Assembly: GCF_030766725.1 (NCBI RefSeq) | Contig: NZ_JARQWR010000012.1 | Span: 62,001-126,000, forward strand | Direction: 5' to 3' | DNA from: Flavobacterium aerium | GTDB lineage: Bacteria; Bacteroidota; Bacteroidia; Flavobacteriales; Flavobacteriaceae | DNA: 64,000 nucleotides | Shown here: positions 54,544 to 63,220 of the stretch, one piece after another | How positions within the stretch are numbered: position 1 is the stretch's first letter | Layout: the number at the start of each line of letters is the position of its first letter | Translations under genes and position numbers: made by a program | The notes under the pieces: generated by a model | What the model was told of the DNA's origin: nothing | Seen by the model: only the letters and a program-made list of their open reading frames with translations | The model's database searches: none

Positions 54544-55370
54544 AATTTAGGTGGTTCTTCTAAAATATTACAACGCATAAACGCATCAACCATTATAATT
54601 AATAAACTTAATTTTACTGCTTCGATTGGTAAATCTAAAACCCTATTACTTGAGTTTTCTATATTTTTCCAAAGTTCATTTTCAACATTTTCAATTATAG
54701 TGTCGGCATGTAATCTTATATCTTCAATCCCATCATATTTACCTTTTTCTTTTAAATAAATAGTTTTAATGTTCTGTAGAACAAATTCTTTCTTTGTTGA
54801 ACCTTGTTTTTCTATTTCTTCGTACAGTTTATTTAATTTACCTTGATAAACAGCATATTCTTCAATAATAGGCTTAAAACGAATAACATTATTATATAAA
54901 ATCTTATCTTCTGTAGATGGAGCGTTTATTGTCTCGGTTATTAAAACATTTTCAAATATTCTATTTCCAACAAAACTTATAACAACATTTAAAGCAGATG
55001 GATTTTTGATAAGAACGTTATTTCCAGAAATTAATTTAAGAATTTTAGCTTCATGATCTGTTTTCCATTTTTTAAGAAGATGCACAGGAAACTTAGCCTC
55101 ATTATTTTTATTATCAATAATTACATGATGCTCATCACAAAGCAAAATTAAATTCCCAAAATCCCTTCTTTCATCATCAGTACTATCCTTATTCCATCGC
55201 GGACCATTCGCACTTGCCGCTTCAATATGACATATTTTACTTATAATTGACTCACCATCTTCAGCGATAAGCTTTTTTGAACAAGTAGGTTCTGCGCACT
55301 CATTTCCTGATAACGTATCAAGTCGTCTGACAGTAGTTGGTTTATATTGCCTTGCTTTGTTCTCTGACAT
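54540..55370 (-). CDS. HNH nuclease with C-terminal ABC-3C domain (effector component)
   Basis: A 276-aa protein starting at the ATG 55370 (MSENKARQYK); a TTG at 55391 would lie inside the -7 box TAAATTTG (55396-55389), so the shorter start is preferred. The N-terminal HNH nuclease has paired cysteines (C25, C30), CHIEAAS with H48, N73, then LLCDEHH with C78, H81 and H82. About residues 125-276 form a helical domain of the kind that binds ABC-3C partners. As the likely effector it would cut DNA when released. First gene of the operon. Confidence 0.85.
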   Translation of the reverse strand: MSENKARQYKPTTVRRLDTLSGNECAEPTCSKKLIAEDGESIISKICHIEAASANGPRWNKDSTDDERRDFGNLILLCDEHHVIIDNKNNEAKFPVHLLKKWKTDHEAKILKLISGNNVLIKNPSALNVVISFVGNRIFENVLITETINAPSTEDKILYNNVIRFKPIIEEYAVYQGKLNKLYEEIEKQGSTKKEFVLQNIKTIYLKEKGKYDGIEDIRLHADTIIENVENELWKNIENSSNRVLDLPIEAVKLSLLIIMVDAFMRCNILEEPPKL

Positions 55371-55474
55371 TTTATTTTTAGAATGATGCAAATTTACATC
55401 TTTAAAAGTAGTATTTTGATTTAATTCGATAGCTAATATAGAATTTATTTTATAACTACAATTACATATTTTTT

Positions 55475-56341
55475 TTAAATGGGAAAATATCGATTAATCA
55501 ATTCTCTCTGCTGTGAACTATTTACTTTAATATATTTTTCAGTCGTTCCTGGCCATTTATGTCCTGCTAGTTCCTGAGCTTGTTCCAAAGGAATCTTTTT
55601 TTCATTAAGCCAGTTGCAGATCACGCTCATGCGGATTGACTGCGGATTGAGTTTCCGATCAGGAAACAATGACCTGAGCGGGTCAATCATGGCATTAATA
55701 CTGTCTACAGAAATAGGCTTGCCAAGTTTTGTGATAATGAATTTTTCAGTTTTACACCTTAGCATTTCTATTCGCGTTTCATTTATATAGTTGAAAAATA
55801 AAATCATCTGTTTAGGTACCAGATGCATTGTCCGTTTGTTCAGATTGGTGGAAGCCTTGATATAAACTGTCCCGTTTTCCAAGTCAATATCCTTTACAGT
55901 AAGCCTTATAATCTCATCGCTGGTAAGTCCCTGATAAATCAGCAGCGATAGTATGACATTGTTTCTGACATCCAAATGCTTGTAACGGTTTTCACGCTGC
56001 ATAAGGAGCTGCAGCTCCGAACTGCTGAACAAGTCCTGAACCTGTATCGCCTGGTTGCTGTTCACTTTAATATTCAGGCGTTTGCATGGATGGTCATTTC
56101 TATAGCCGCTCATAACCAGATAATCATAATACTTTTTAATTGCTGATAAAATGACAACCCGGTATTTACTGTTGGCCTGCTGCAGGCTGATTTCATCCAT
56201 ATACTTGACAACATTCTGGTATTTGTATCGCTTGGCCTTGGGATTTAATTTTAGAAAGTGATTGATGGCAAACAAATAGCTTGATACTGTCTGTTTACTA
56301 TAATTTTGGAGCAGGAACTGCTCTAGTGTCTGTTTTGCCAT
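55475..56341 (-). CDS. Tyrosine recombinase with degenerate active site
   Basis: A 288-aa tyrosine-recombinase family protein with an N-terminal SAM-like domain (about 1-90) and a catalytic domain. H261 (AGHKWPG) and the nucleophile Y270 (EKYI) are present, as is R237. The first arginine is replaced by Thr140 (GLTSDE instead of GLRxSE) and the box II His is Gln234 (QSIR). It lies 11 nt after the complete recombinase gene and is probably its partner, a structural or modulating subunit. Confidence 0.85.
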   Translation of the reverse strand: MAKQTLEQFLLQNYSKQTVSSYLFAINHFLKLNPKAKRYKYQNVVKYMDEISLQQANSKYRVVILSAIKKYYDYLVMSGYRNDHPCKRLNIKVNSNQAIQVQDLFSSSELQLLMQRENRYKHLDVRNNVILSLLIYQGLTSDEIIRLTVKDIDLENGTVYIKASTNLNKRTMHLVPKQMILFFNYINETRIEMLRCKTEKFIITKLGKPISVDSINAMIDPLRSLFPDRKLNPQSIRMSVICNWLNEKKIPLEQAQELAGHKWPGTTEKYIKVNSSQQRELINRYFPI

Positions 56342-56352
56342 GAGCCCATTAT

Positions 56353-57267
56353 TTAAAAGGTTATCAGTTTTCGTTTCTTGTTCTTGATGGCATAGATATA
56401 GGTTGTATTTATATCGGAATGTCCTAGAAAATTTCTTATAAAATCAATCCCAGCGTTATTCTCAGCCAGATGATAGGCAATACTGTGGCGCAGGCAATGC
56501 AGGGTAATATCCTTTTGTATCAGTTCGTATTTTTGGGTCTGCTCGATCATTTTTTTTAGTATCTCATTCAGGTTCTCTCCACTGGCACGCTTTCCCTTAC
56601 TGTTGATAAAAAAAGCCTCTTCCATTTGGCTTTTTCCTACCAGTTTTAAATTGCGTTCGTTCTGTATATAGTTTTTCAGGTATCTAATAACCGTATCGCT
56701 CATAGGGACTTCCCGTCTTTTGCTCCCTTTTCCGCTTTTAACGATGAGCATTCCGGTGTTTAACTGTATGTCCCTTAAATTCAGTACGCTTATTTCTGAA
56801 CGGCGAAGCCCGCACCCATAGGCAACGGACAGTAAAGCTTTTTCCATGTCATTCTCGCAGTACTGGTACACGATTTTTATCTCTTCTACGCTCAGGATAT
56901 TTCTAGGCTTTTGAATCCCTCCGCTATAGGCTGGGATATAATAACCGTTTTCAATTTCCTTGTTTTCCATAAGGTTCAAAAGGAAGAGTCCCTGTACAAA
57001 AAGATGGAACTTGATGCTTTGCTGTGACAGTGTTCCTTCGCCTCGTAACTTTGGTCTTGCAATGAGATATTCAAAATACCTTATTGATTCTTTAGAAGTC
57101 ACCTCTCTAATTTTAGTAATCCCTGTCTCTTCCAGCCATGCCAAAAATTCCGTGAGGGCATTTTGATACATGCGCCCTTTTCCTGATTTGTAATTCCGGA
57201 CTTTTACAAAACTGTCAAAACTCTTGGCAAGCTTTTGAAAATCAGGGGTTTGTATAGTCTTTTTCAT
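56353..57267 (-). CDS. Tyrosine-type site-specific recombinase/integrase
   Basis: A 304-aa recombinase with a complete catalytic set: R155 (GLRRSE), K180 (SGKGSKRRE), H257-x-x-R260 (LHCLRH), H283 (LGHSDINTT) and nucleophile Y292 (IYA). The N-terminal domain is SAM-like DNA-binding. It would catalyse integration and excision of the element. First gene of the pair in transcription order. Confidence 0.92.
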   Translation of the reverse strand: MKKTIQTPDFQKLAKSFDSFVKVRNYKSGKGRMYQNALTEFLAWLEETGITKIREVTSKESIRYFEYLIARPKLRGEGTLSQQSIKFHLFVQGLFLLNLMENKEIENGYYIPAYSGGIQKPRNILSVEEIKIVYQYCENDMEKALLSVAYGCGLRRSEISVLNLRDIQLNTGMLIVKSGKGSKRREVPMSDTVIRYLKNYIQNERNLKLVGKSQMEEAFFINSKGKRASGENLNEILKKMIEQTQKYELIQKDITLHCLRHSIAYHLAENNAGIDFIRNFLGHSDINTTYIYAIKNKKRKLITF

Positions 57268-57321
57268 TGTTTTTTAGTGTTAATGAATTATTTTGTTTTG
57301 AAGCCTCGCTTGCGCACTCCG

Positions 57322-57399
57322 TGGAACGCGGAACGCCAGTATCGTATTGCCAGTATTTGCAAGGGCTCAGGTGTTCCGCTGGCGTTCCGGGGTGTTCCA
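57322..57399. repeat. Cluster of GGAAC/GTTCC motifs with inverted arms
   Basis: Left arm TGGAACGCGGAACGCCAG (57322-57339), right arm CTGGCGTTCC-GGGG-TGTTCCA (57379-57399), which are near mirror complements. One more GTTCC (57373-57377) lies between. In all five GGAAC/GTTCC pentamers fall in 78 bp upstream of the recombinase and downstream of the ATPase gene. It could be a recombinase arm site, an operator or a replication iteron. Confidence 0.6.
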
Positions 57400-57419
57400 T
57401 TTTGGCTTTTTCCTTGTTT

Positions 57420-59090
57420 TTAAAACTCTTCGAGCTGCTTGTTTAAATCTTTCTTTATCCTATCCTTTAGTTTTTCCATATTATCCCAATAACCGACTAC
57501 GTATTTAAAGCCCCTGTTTACAGAACCTTCAATTGCCTGAATGTATTCGAGTTCCTGCAGGAGCTGCATGTAACGGAATGCCGATGTCTTGCTGATATTA
57601 AGCTTATGGCGAATTTCCCTGATAGTAAAACGGTGTGTCGATCCATTTTTTTGGCTCTTTACGTAGCCTTTGAGGTTTTCAAAAAACTGCCTTGTGCTCT
57701 TATCCAGTTCGTCTACTTTGATGATAATGGAATTGAAGAATATGTCCACAGCAAAGCGAACATCGTCTTTGGTGGCAATTAGCCTGCCTTGCGCATCGGT
57801 TTTTCGCTGGTACTGATGCAGGATGGCAATCTGTGATACAAAATTCTGGAATTGGCTGTTAAGCCGTCTGAGCATCTTGGCTTCGAGGGGAAGCATTAGT
57901 TTATCTGCAAAAGGATTTATTACTTCGTAGGATTTCAGAACCCGTATGGAATTTCGAAGCAGCTGTGTTGCCTGCTGCTGATTCTCAATACTGCTTTTCC
58001 CCGCTATTTTCTTATTTTGAATCTCTATAATCCGCATCGTCTGTGCCTGGCTTTCATCCACGCCCAAAATCACCGAACGGCTCATATTGTCATAATACAC
58101 CTCAGCTTTGGTCGTTGTGGTAAGGCTCGCAAAGTGTGCCTGTACCTGTTTCATCCTTCCTCGGTTATTACCAAAGACATCCTTGACCACTGTGGAACTG
58201 GTTAAAAATTTGGCGGACTGCATTTCCCGAAAGGCATACTGCGCCTCTTCGTCCAGCCCGTCAAAATCCTGAATTACTATCAGTTTATTGATTAGCTCCT
58301 TATCCCTGTAATGGTAAAGCGACTTGCTGGTAATGCGGGTCATGTTCATTACATCTTCCTGCGGCATGCACTGGGCAATCCCGTTAATCAGGTGGCTTTT
58401 TCCCTCACCGCTTGATCCCTGAACCAGCCCGTGCATGAGGTATGGCATTTTATAGCTTGAAGCCAGTACAAAAAGCAACAGCCTGTTTTCCTCTTCTCCG
58501 ACAATCCCGTTCTGTTCCAAAAGGGCAGTGATATTTTCCAAGAGATTGGGTTTGGAGAGGAAAGCAATTGCTTTTTCATGGGCCTGCGGTGTAAGTTCCT
58601 TTTGGGAATACTTATCCGTCACGGGATTTATTTCTGCTTCAAAAAGCAAATCGCGATGCTGTTCCAATAAGTCCGTGAGCTGTACAAAATCCGCTTCCAA
58701 TTCCTCGTAATCAAAGCCTTGTTTCTCGGAGAGTTCCGTGCACTGGTTCTGTACGTTCCCAAAATCAAACAGGTCTACTTTAAGGCGGTGCTTCTTCTGC
58801 GTGCTGGCCTCCACAATTTGAAGCGATACCCTCAGATTTCCTAAGTCCATAGGCAGGTTGCCCACAACATAAAATGTCCCTGTTGTTCCCTTGTAACTGA
58901 TTTTGTAATCATTGTGCACCTGCAAGGCGACACCTCCTTTTTCAGTCTCCGCATTTTTAAAAAGTTTCAGTATTCCGTCCGTTCCATAATTGACCCACAT
59001 GTCATTTAGACTGTGTCCCTCTGGCAATTCCACAATGGACAGGGGCACATCGGGTCTTAGCTGCTGCATTTGTAATCTGATCTTCTCCAT
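57420..59090 (-). CDS. Replication-type ATPase with partial TOPRIM start and C-terminal winged helix
   Basis: A 556-aa protein. The first 45 residues (RPDVPLSIVELPEGHSLNDMWVNYG) read as the end of a TOPRIM domain. The ATPase has Walker A GSSGEGKSH (225-233) and the Walker-B-like KLIVIQDFDGLDEE. A C-terminal winged helix includes FTIREIRHKLNISKTSAFRY. Similar parts occur fused in primase-helicase-like proteins of Bacteroidota mobile elements. Here it is separated by 4 nt from the gene before it, which ends inside the same TOPRIM domain. Confidence 0.75.
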   Translation of the reverse strand: MEKIRLQMQQLRPDVPLSIVELPEGHSLNDMWVNYGTDGILKLFKNAETEKGGVALQVHNDYKISYKGTTGTFYVVGNLPMDLGNLRVSLQIVEASTQKKHRLKVDLFDFGNVQNQCTELSEKQGFDYEELEADFVQLTDLLEQHRDLLFEAEINPVTDKYSQKELTPQAHEKAIAFLSKPNLLENITALLEQNGIVGEEENRLLLFVLASSYKMPYLMHGLVQGSSGEGKSHLINGIAQCMPQEDVMNMTRITSKSLYHYRDKELINKLIVIQDFDGLDEEAQYAFREMQSAKFLTSSTVVKDVFGNNRGRMKQVQAHFASLTTTTKAEVYYDNMSRSVILGVDESQAQTMRIIEIQNKKIAGKSSIENQQQATQLLRNSIRVLKSYEVINPFADKLMLPLEAKMLRRLNSQFQNFVSQIAILHQYQRKTDAQGRLIATKDDVRFAVDIFFNSIIIKVDELDKSTRQFFENLKGYVKSQKNGSTHRFTIREIRHKLNISKTSAFRYMQLLQELEYIQAIEGSVNRGFKYVVGYWDNMEKLKDRIKKDLNKQLEEF

Positions 59091-59094
59091 AGTC

Positions 59095-59661
59095 TTACCG
59101 CTTTATCATTATTATTGCTTCTAATTCATGTAATGCTTTGATAGCTTCCTGATGTTGTGGCAATAGTTCCCCATCGTGCAGCGATATAACCGCTTCCCTT
59201 TGGTCAAGGATTTTGCTTTGAAGCAGGGTGGCACATTCGATAACTGACCAGACGATATAAAGCCGCTTGGTCAGCGGATGCGGGTAGGCGGGATAAATGC
59301 CTTTATCATTCAGGAATTCTTCTTTTGGCGAGTCCAAGTCAAACCGAAGGGCAAAAAAATTGACGATGGTATTTTCTTTGTCCAGCAGTGGAAAAATAAG
59401 CCCGTAACGTCCAAAAACGGTATAGGAGGTCATTTCGGTCTCCCATCTGACCGGGGCGTAACTTTTGGTAAGCAGACCCAGGCTTTCAAACTCATCTTTC
59501 ACCTTTTGCGGCTTACGGTGATGGAACTGCCCGGAGTTAAAGCCAATCCTGAGTTCAGAATAATCCAATCCGATACCCCTGAGGTACGCATTGGGCTTTA
59601 GAGCCTTGGCACTTCGGATTCCTGTTTCAAATGACCGGAAAAGGCCTTCTAAATTTTTCAT
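59095..59661 (-). CDS. N-terminal part of a TOPRIM/primase-like protein (likely split gene)
   Basis: A 188-aa protein that matches the middle of CHC2-type mobile-element primases: LRIGFNSGQFHHRKPQ, then GRYGLIFPLLDKENTIVNFFALRF, then KRLYIVWSVIECATLLQ, which is the start of TOPRIM (usual EG replaced by WS; catalytic Glu may be in SVIE). It stops where the DGD motif should come. The zinc-finger N-terminus is absent. The frame is open about 48 codons upstream to 59805 but without an ATG, and that part shows no zinc finger. Confidence 0.65.
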   Translation of the reverse strand: MKNLEGLFRSFETGIRSAKALKPNAYLRGIGLDYSELRIGFNSGQFHHRKPQKVKDEFESLGLLTKSYAPVRWETEMTSYTVFGRYGLIFPLLDKENTIVNFFALRFDLDSPKEEFLNDKGIYPAYPHPLTKRLYIVWSVIECATLLQSKILDQREAVISLHDGELLPQHQEAIKALHELEAIIMIKR

Positions 59662-60287
59662 AAATATTAATGGTTTTCCATTATTTTCAGGCCGTAAGGT
59701 GACCCGTAGCCGCTGCGGGACTGTATGCTGTTTTAGGGAATGGATAAAGGGAATAATTTGAGTAGAAACCTGACAATCTGTATCACGGTTATCAAAACTT
59801 AATTAATAGCAATTCCAATATTCGGGAGATCATTCTTCTTTCTTCACCAGCCCTCTAAACAGCGAAAGCCCATTTTTAGATGGTCTTTTTAATCCGTTTA
59901 TTTATCTTCTGACAAATATAAAAATGCATTTTTGAAGTTATCCAAACAGTGGTGTTGCTGGCGCCATTTGTCTTCTAATGGCGTTATGTTTAAGACATTT
60001 TGTTTTCAGAAGGCGATAATAATTCAATAAAACTTGAAAATAGCTATCCGTTTGAGACATGGCAGCAAGCTTTATGAATCCTTAAGTATGGGAAATTTTT
60101 GGGTGGAGCCCTTATGGGATAAATTAAAGATTTGCAGTGGTACATAAATAAAAATTGTATTTTTGTAATGACCGGCAAGTAAAAGAAACATAAAGATGTA
60201 TCATATCCATTTTTTATATACGATACATTGTAACTCTTGTTTTTTACATTGCAGGGATTATAACAACTAACCTTTACCTTTGAATTT
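59662..60287. other. Long intergenic region of the mobile element
   Basis: About 625 nt. The left 145 nt extend the frame of the TOPRIM-like gene without an ATG. Further right, two -7-like boxes occur on the plus strand: TATTTTTG (60158-60165) and TACCTTTG (60274-60281). Each has a TTG-type -33 box 23 nt away, longer than usual. The second would place transcription start at or near the ATG of the XRE gene (60288), that is, leaderless. No other gene is seen. Confidence 0.45.
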
Positions 60288-60662
60288 ATGACTACGATAG
60301 CAAAACCAAATCATATAGGCCGCAAAATCAGCCGTATCCGTGAACTTCGCGATATGAAGCAGGATGCGCTGGCGCAGGCTCTGGGAACCACCCAACAGGC
60401 AATATCTATTATGGAGAACAGTGAAACAATTGAAGACGAAAAACTAACTGAAGTAGCGAAAGCTCTTGGTGTTAGTATAGAGGCTATAAAGAATTTTTCT
60501 GAGGAGGGTGTTATTAATTATTTTAATAGTTTTACTGATAATAAAGGCCCCATATATACTGGAAATCATTGCACTTTTAATCCTTTAGATAAATTGGTAG
60601 AAGCATATGAAGAAAACAGAAAACTTTATGAGCGTTTGTTAGAAGCAGAAAGAAAAAAATAA
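60288..60662 (+). CDS. XRE-family transcriptional regulator
   Basis: A 124-aa protein with a helix-turn-helix (ISRIRELRDMKQDALAQALGTTQQAISIMENSE) at residues about 12-50 and a second helical region. It is divergent from the TOPRIM-like gene and probably regulates the element or itself. The C-terminal part ends in a Glu/Lys-rich helix. Confidence 0.9.
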   Translation: MTTIAKPNHIGRKISRIRELRDMKQDALAQALGTTQQAISIMENSETIEDEKLTEVAKALGVSIEAIKNFSEEGVINYFNSFTDNKGPIYTGNHCTFNPLDKLVEAYEENRKLYERLLEAERKK

Positions 60663-60713
60663 TCTATTTGAATCTTCTCAAATAAATTGTAAATAGTAGT
60701 TTTTACCATACAT

Positions 60714-60741
60714 AGACTACTTAAAGGGCAGTCTGTTTTTT
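60714..60741 (+). terminator. Terminator of the XRE gene
   Basis: AGACT (60714-60718) / AGTCT (60730-60734), extended by pairs further in, followed by GTTTTTTT. Confidence 0.6.
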
Positions 60742-60768
60742 TGCTAGGTGTATAAAGTTTCTATTAAC

Positions 60769-62058
60769 CTAAAATTTTCTGCGTTTATCCTTTCGTTTCA
60801 TCCGGTTGGAAAATGCCTCTTCTTCATGATCTTCCCCTTGAGTACTGGGCAATAATCCTCCAAATGCTTCCATAAGATTGTTTCCGTGATGGCTATAAGG
60901 CGTATCGTCCTTGCCCGAAAAGTCAAAAAGAGTATGTGGTAGGTTTATTTCTATTTTTTCAGTAACATCATTTTTTGAATCGTTAATTTTATGCAGAGGC
61001 AGTTCTATTTTATTACCGTTATTCCACCAATCGTTGAATACATTGGCCGAAAGGTTCTTGCCTAACTCGGAACCGTTCCATACAGAATGGGATTCATGAT
61101 CGATAAAGGTCATGCCGTAGATACGTCCTTCACCATTTCGGCGCACAACGGTATTGATACCCTGTTCCATTAGCTGTTTCTTAAATTCTGTTTCGTTTTC
61201 AGTAGTCCGCATTGCCAGCTCAATTTTGTCTTTGACTGATGCCTTTGAAGGATTATCTTTTAGTTTTATCCTGTTTTGCCCGTAGTGGGATTGCAACTCT
61301 GCGTAGCCAGCTGTCTTGCCAAAGAGCGAAGCCTTGAAGGGATTACTGGCTTTGTCTCCCTGCTCGTTTAATGCAAAATATACAATTCCCTGTTTGGGGA
61401 TTCCGTTATATTCCCCTTTGACTTCTTCTGCCGTAACATTAAATAGAGAAAGCAGGGCATTATATGCCCCAAAACTTTGGAATTGATAGTAGTTGGGTAA
61501 GTGGCGCAGTACAGAAGCCATCTGGCTCTTTACATCGCCTGCTTTGTAATTTATTGGTCTGAATGCATGGCTCCGTGGGCTCTGTTTGTGCTCGGTGGCC
61601 ACTATTAAGCTATATTTTTTTTCCAATGCCCGGCAAACGCCCATCGAACGCATTTTCTCAAACTTATCAGATATTTTCCTGCCTTCCTCATCCACGCAGA
61701 CCGATACGATATGGATATGGGCACGCTCAATATCAGTATGCTTGAATACTACAAATGGCTGTTCCCCGTAACCCATCTCCTGCATATAGTCCTCTGCGAT
61801 AGTCCTAAAATCATTATCGCTTACCTTATCTCTCGGGTCAGGGTTTAATGAAATATGAAGTACTGGCTTTTCAGTCCTGCGGTTGGCTAATAAATATAAT
61901 TCAAAAGAACGGGATAGCTGTGCTATAGAATAGCTGCCATCAGGTGCTTCAATTATCTTCTGGGTAGATAAAACCTGTCCGCTTTCCTTATCAACTTTAA
62001 GCTGGTTATAGGAAAGCGCACCAATTAAATTTTCACCCCTGTTAATTATTGCTACCAT
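60769..62058 (-). CDS. Relaxase/mobilization nuclease (MobB type)
   Basis: A 429-aa relaxase of the MobP-like HUH class. The metal-binding motif is HIHIV (H114, H116) after H107 in FKHTDIER; a candidate nucleophile tyrosine is Y17 in LSYNQLK. The C-terminal half holds helices and a charged tail (KRKDKRRKF). It would nick oriT and lead the strand during conjugation. Nine bases separate it from the MobA-type gene. Confidence 0.9.
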   Translation of the reverse strand: MVAIINRGENLIGALSYNQLKVDKESGQVLSTQKIIEAPDGSYSIAQLSRSFELYLLANRRTEKPVLHISLNPDPRDKVSDNDFRTIAEDYMQEMGYGEQPFVVFKHTDIERAHIHIVSVCVDEEGRKISDKFEKMRSMGVCRALEKKYSLIVATEHKQSPRSHAFRPINYKAGDVKSQMASVLRHLPNYYQFQSFGAYNALLSLFNVTAEEVKGEYNGIPKQGIVYFALNEQGDKASNPFKASLFGKTAGYAELQSHYGQNRIKLKDNPSKASVKDKIELAMRTTENETEFKKQLMEQGINTVVRRNGEGRIYGMTFIDHESHSVWNGSELGKNLSANVFNDWWNNGNKIELPLHKINDSKNDVTEKIEINLPHTLFDFSGKDDTPYSHHGNNLMEAFGGLLPSTQGEDHEEEAFSNRMKRKDKRRKF

Positions 62059-62066
62059 TTCTGATG

Positions 62067-62498
62067 CTATTTTTTAAGGTAGTTTATTTCGAATTCCACT
62101 GTAAGCTGTATTATCTTTTGGGATAAAACAGCAAATTCTGCTGTCTGCTTTTCAAGCTTATATAGGTACGCTGCAGCTTTCTTTTCGGAAAAATTGTGGT
62201 ACAAGATCTTCACAACTTGATTATAATTTACCCCCACAGCTCTGAACTGTCCGAATAAGGCAGTAAGGCGCACGTAATATTCCATTGCTGCCTTGTCGAC
62301 CTTTATTGTTTTGATAACTTTTTGGAAAATACAAGCTGTAATAAAGTGCGCCTTTACATTCATGCCGGACTGTTCAAATAAGGACAGGAAGCTGGCATTC
62401 TCTTCAGCGGTAAGGCTGATAGAATAGCGGTGGACAGCGGGATCATTTTTAGGATGCCTGCCACCTTTATGAGGACTGGTTTTGCTGTTGTTTTCCAT
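62067..62498 (-). CDS. Relaxosome accessory protein (MobA/MobC type)
   Basis: A 143-aa protein with a ribbon-helix-helix-like N-terminus (VHRYSISLTAEENASFLSLFEQSG) and a helical C-terminus with VGVNYNQVVKILYHN, the motif of MobC/BfmC-type mobilization proteins. It would bind oriT and help the relaxase. The noncoding region upstream is the natural place for oriT. Confidence 0.85.
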   Translation of the reverse strand: MENNSKTSPHKGGRHPKNDPAVHRYSISLTAEENASFLSLFEQSGMNVKAHFITACIFQKVIKTIKVDKAAMEYYVRLTALFGQFRAVGVNYNQVVKILYHNFSEKKAAAYLYKLEKQTAEFAVLSQKIIQLTVEFEINYLKK

Positions 62499-62792
62499 AA
62501 CTTTTAATACTGCTGGTATGGTACTGATTTATTCTTCTAAACAAGAAACAATAAAAAGAAAACGAAGGTAGCACGGGCGGTTTTGGCTAACCAAAAGCTT
62601 ACGGCATAATGTCTTGTTCGTGCCTCACAATCCACCCTTGCGGGACTTATTCCGTTTCCTTTTGGCCTGCCCACAGCCCGTCCTTTTAAAATGCTTTCTT
62701 TTTCTTTTTTTCGGTTTTTCTGTTTTCTTTTGAAAATATCTAGTTTTTAGACACACGATAAAATGATATATTAAGTCCGTAATTGCCTGCCA
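62499..62792. other. Candidate oriT region
   Basis: About 290 nt noncoding upstream of mobA/mobB. It has the perfect hairpin TTTTGG-CTAA-CCAAAA (62581-62596), enclosed by outer arms GCACG (62571-62575) / CGTGC (62619-62623), and a GC-rich stretch around CCACCCTTGCGGGAC. Inverted repeats next to relaxase genes are usual for oriT. The nick position was not identified. Confidence 0.5.
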
Positions 62793-63209
62793 TTACAAGA
62801 TGGGCTTAAAACGTTCGTTAAAATAATTGGTTACATCATCCCCGAACTCCCTGAAGTGGTGTTCAAGGATGTTGTCAATGTAGGAATAGAGCGTTGTCTT
62901 TTCTTCTTTTGTCAATTGGACAATACGGAGCAGCCTTTCGTGATATTCGGGACGTATATAGACTACCTTTCCGCTTCTGCCTGAAGGAAACCGATTGACC
63001 AGAAATGTTTCCTCATAGTCCGCTTTCTTTGAAGAAACGCTTCGGGCTTTTTCCCTAGACTTGGTTTCCTGTGGCACTTGTAGCGCTGCTTCCTGCTGTA
63101 TAGTATTGCCGAGCGGGGAAGCAGGCTTATCACCGCTGATTACGTTCATAAGGTAGTCCTCATCAACATTGGGTTTTTCAAAATCGTTGTTTTTGTTATC
63201 TGAATCCAT
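62793..63209 (-). CDS. DUF3408 protein (TraB-like of CTnDOT elements)
   Basis: A 138-aa protein whose C-terminal half VVYIRPEYHERLLRIVQLTKEEKTTLYSYIDNILEHHFREF is the DUF3408 signature, a probable ribbon-helix-helix dimer. The N-terminal half is acidic and probably flexible. It is 11 nt downstream of the ParA-like gene. The role in conjugation is not defined. Confidence 0.85.
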   Translation of the reverse strand: MDSDNKNNDFEKPNVDEDYLMNVISGDKPASPLGNTIQQEAALQVPQETKSREKARSVSSKKADYEETFLVNRFPSGRSGKVVYIRPEYHERLLRIVQLTKEEKTTLYSYIDNILEHHFREFGDDVTNYFNERFKPIL

Positions 63210-63220
63210 GTTTAATCTTT

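Noticed and set aside
57235..57423. 62-aa plus-strand frame across the GGAAC repeats
   Set aside because: It covers a recombinase start and noncoding repeat, and the translation shows no family resemblance.
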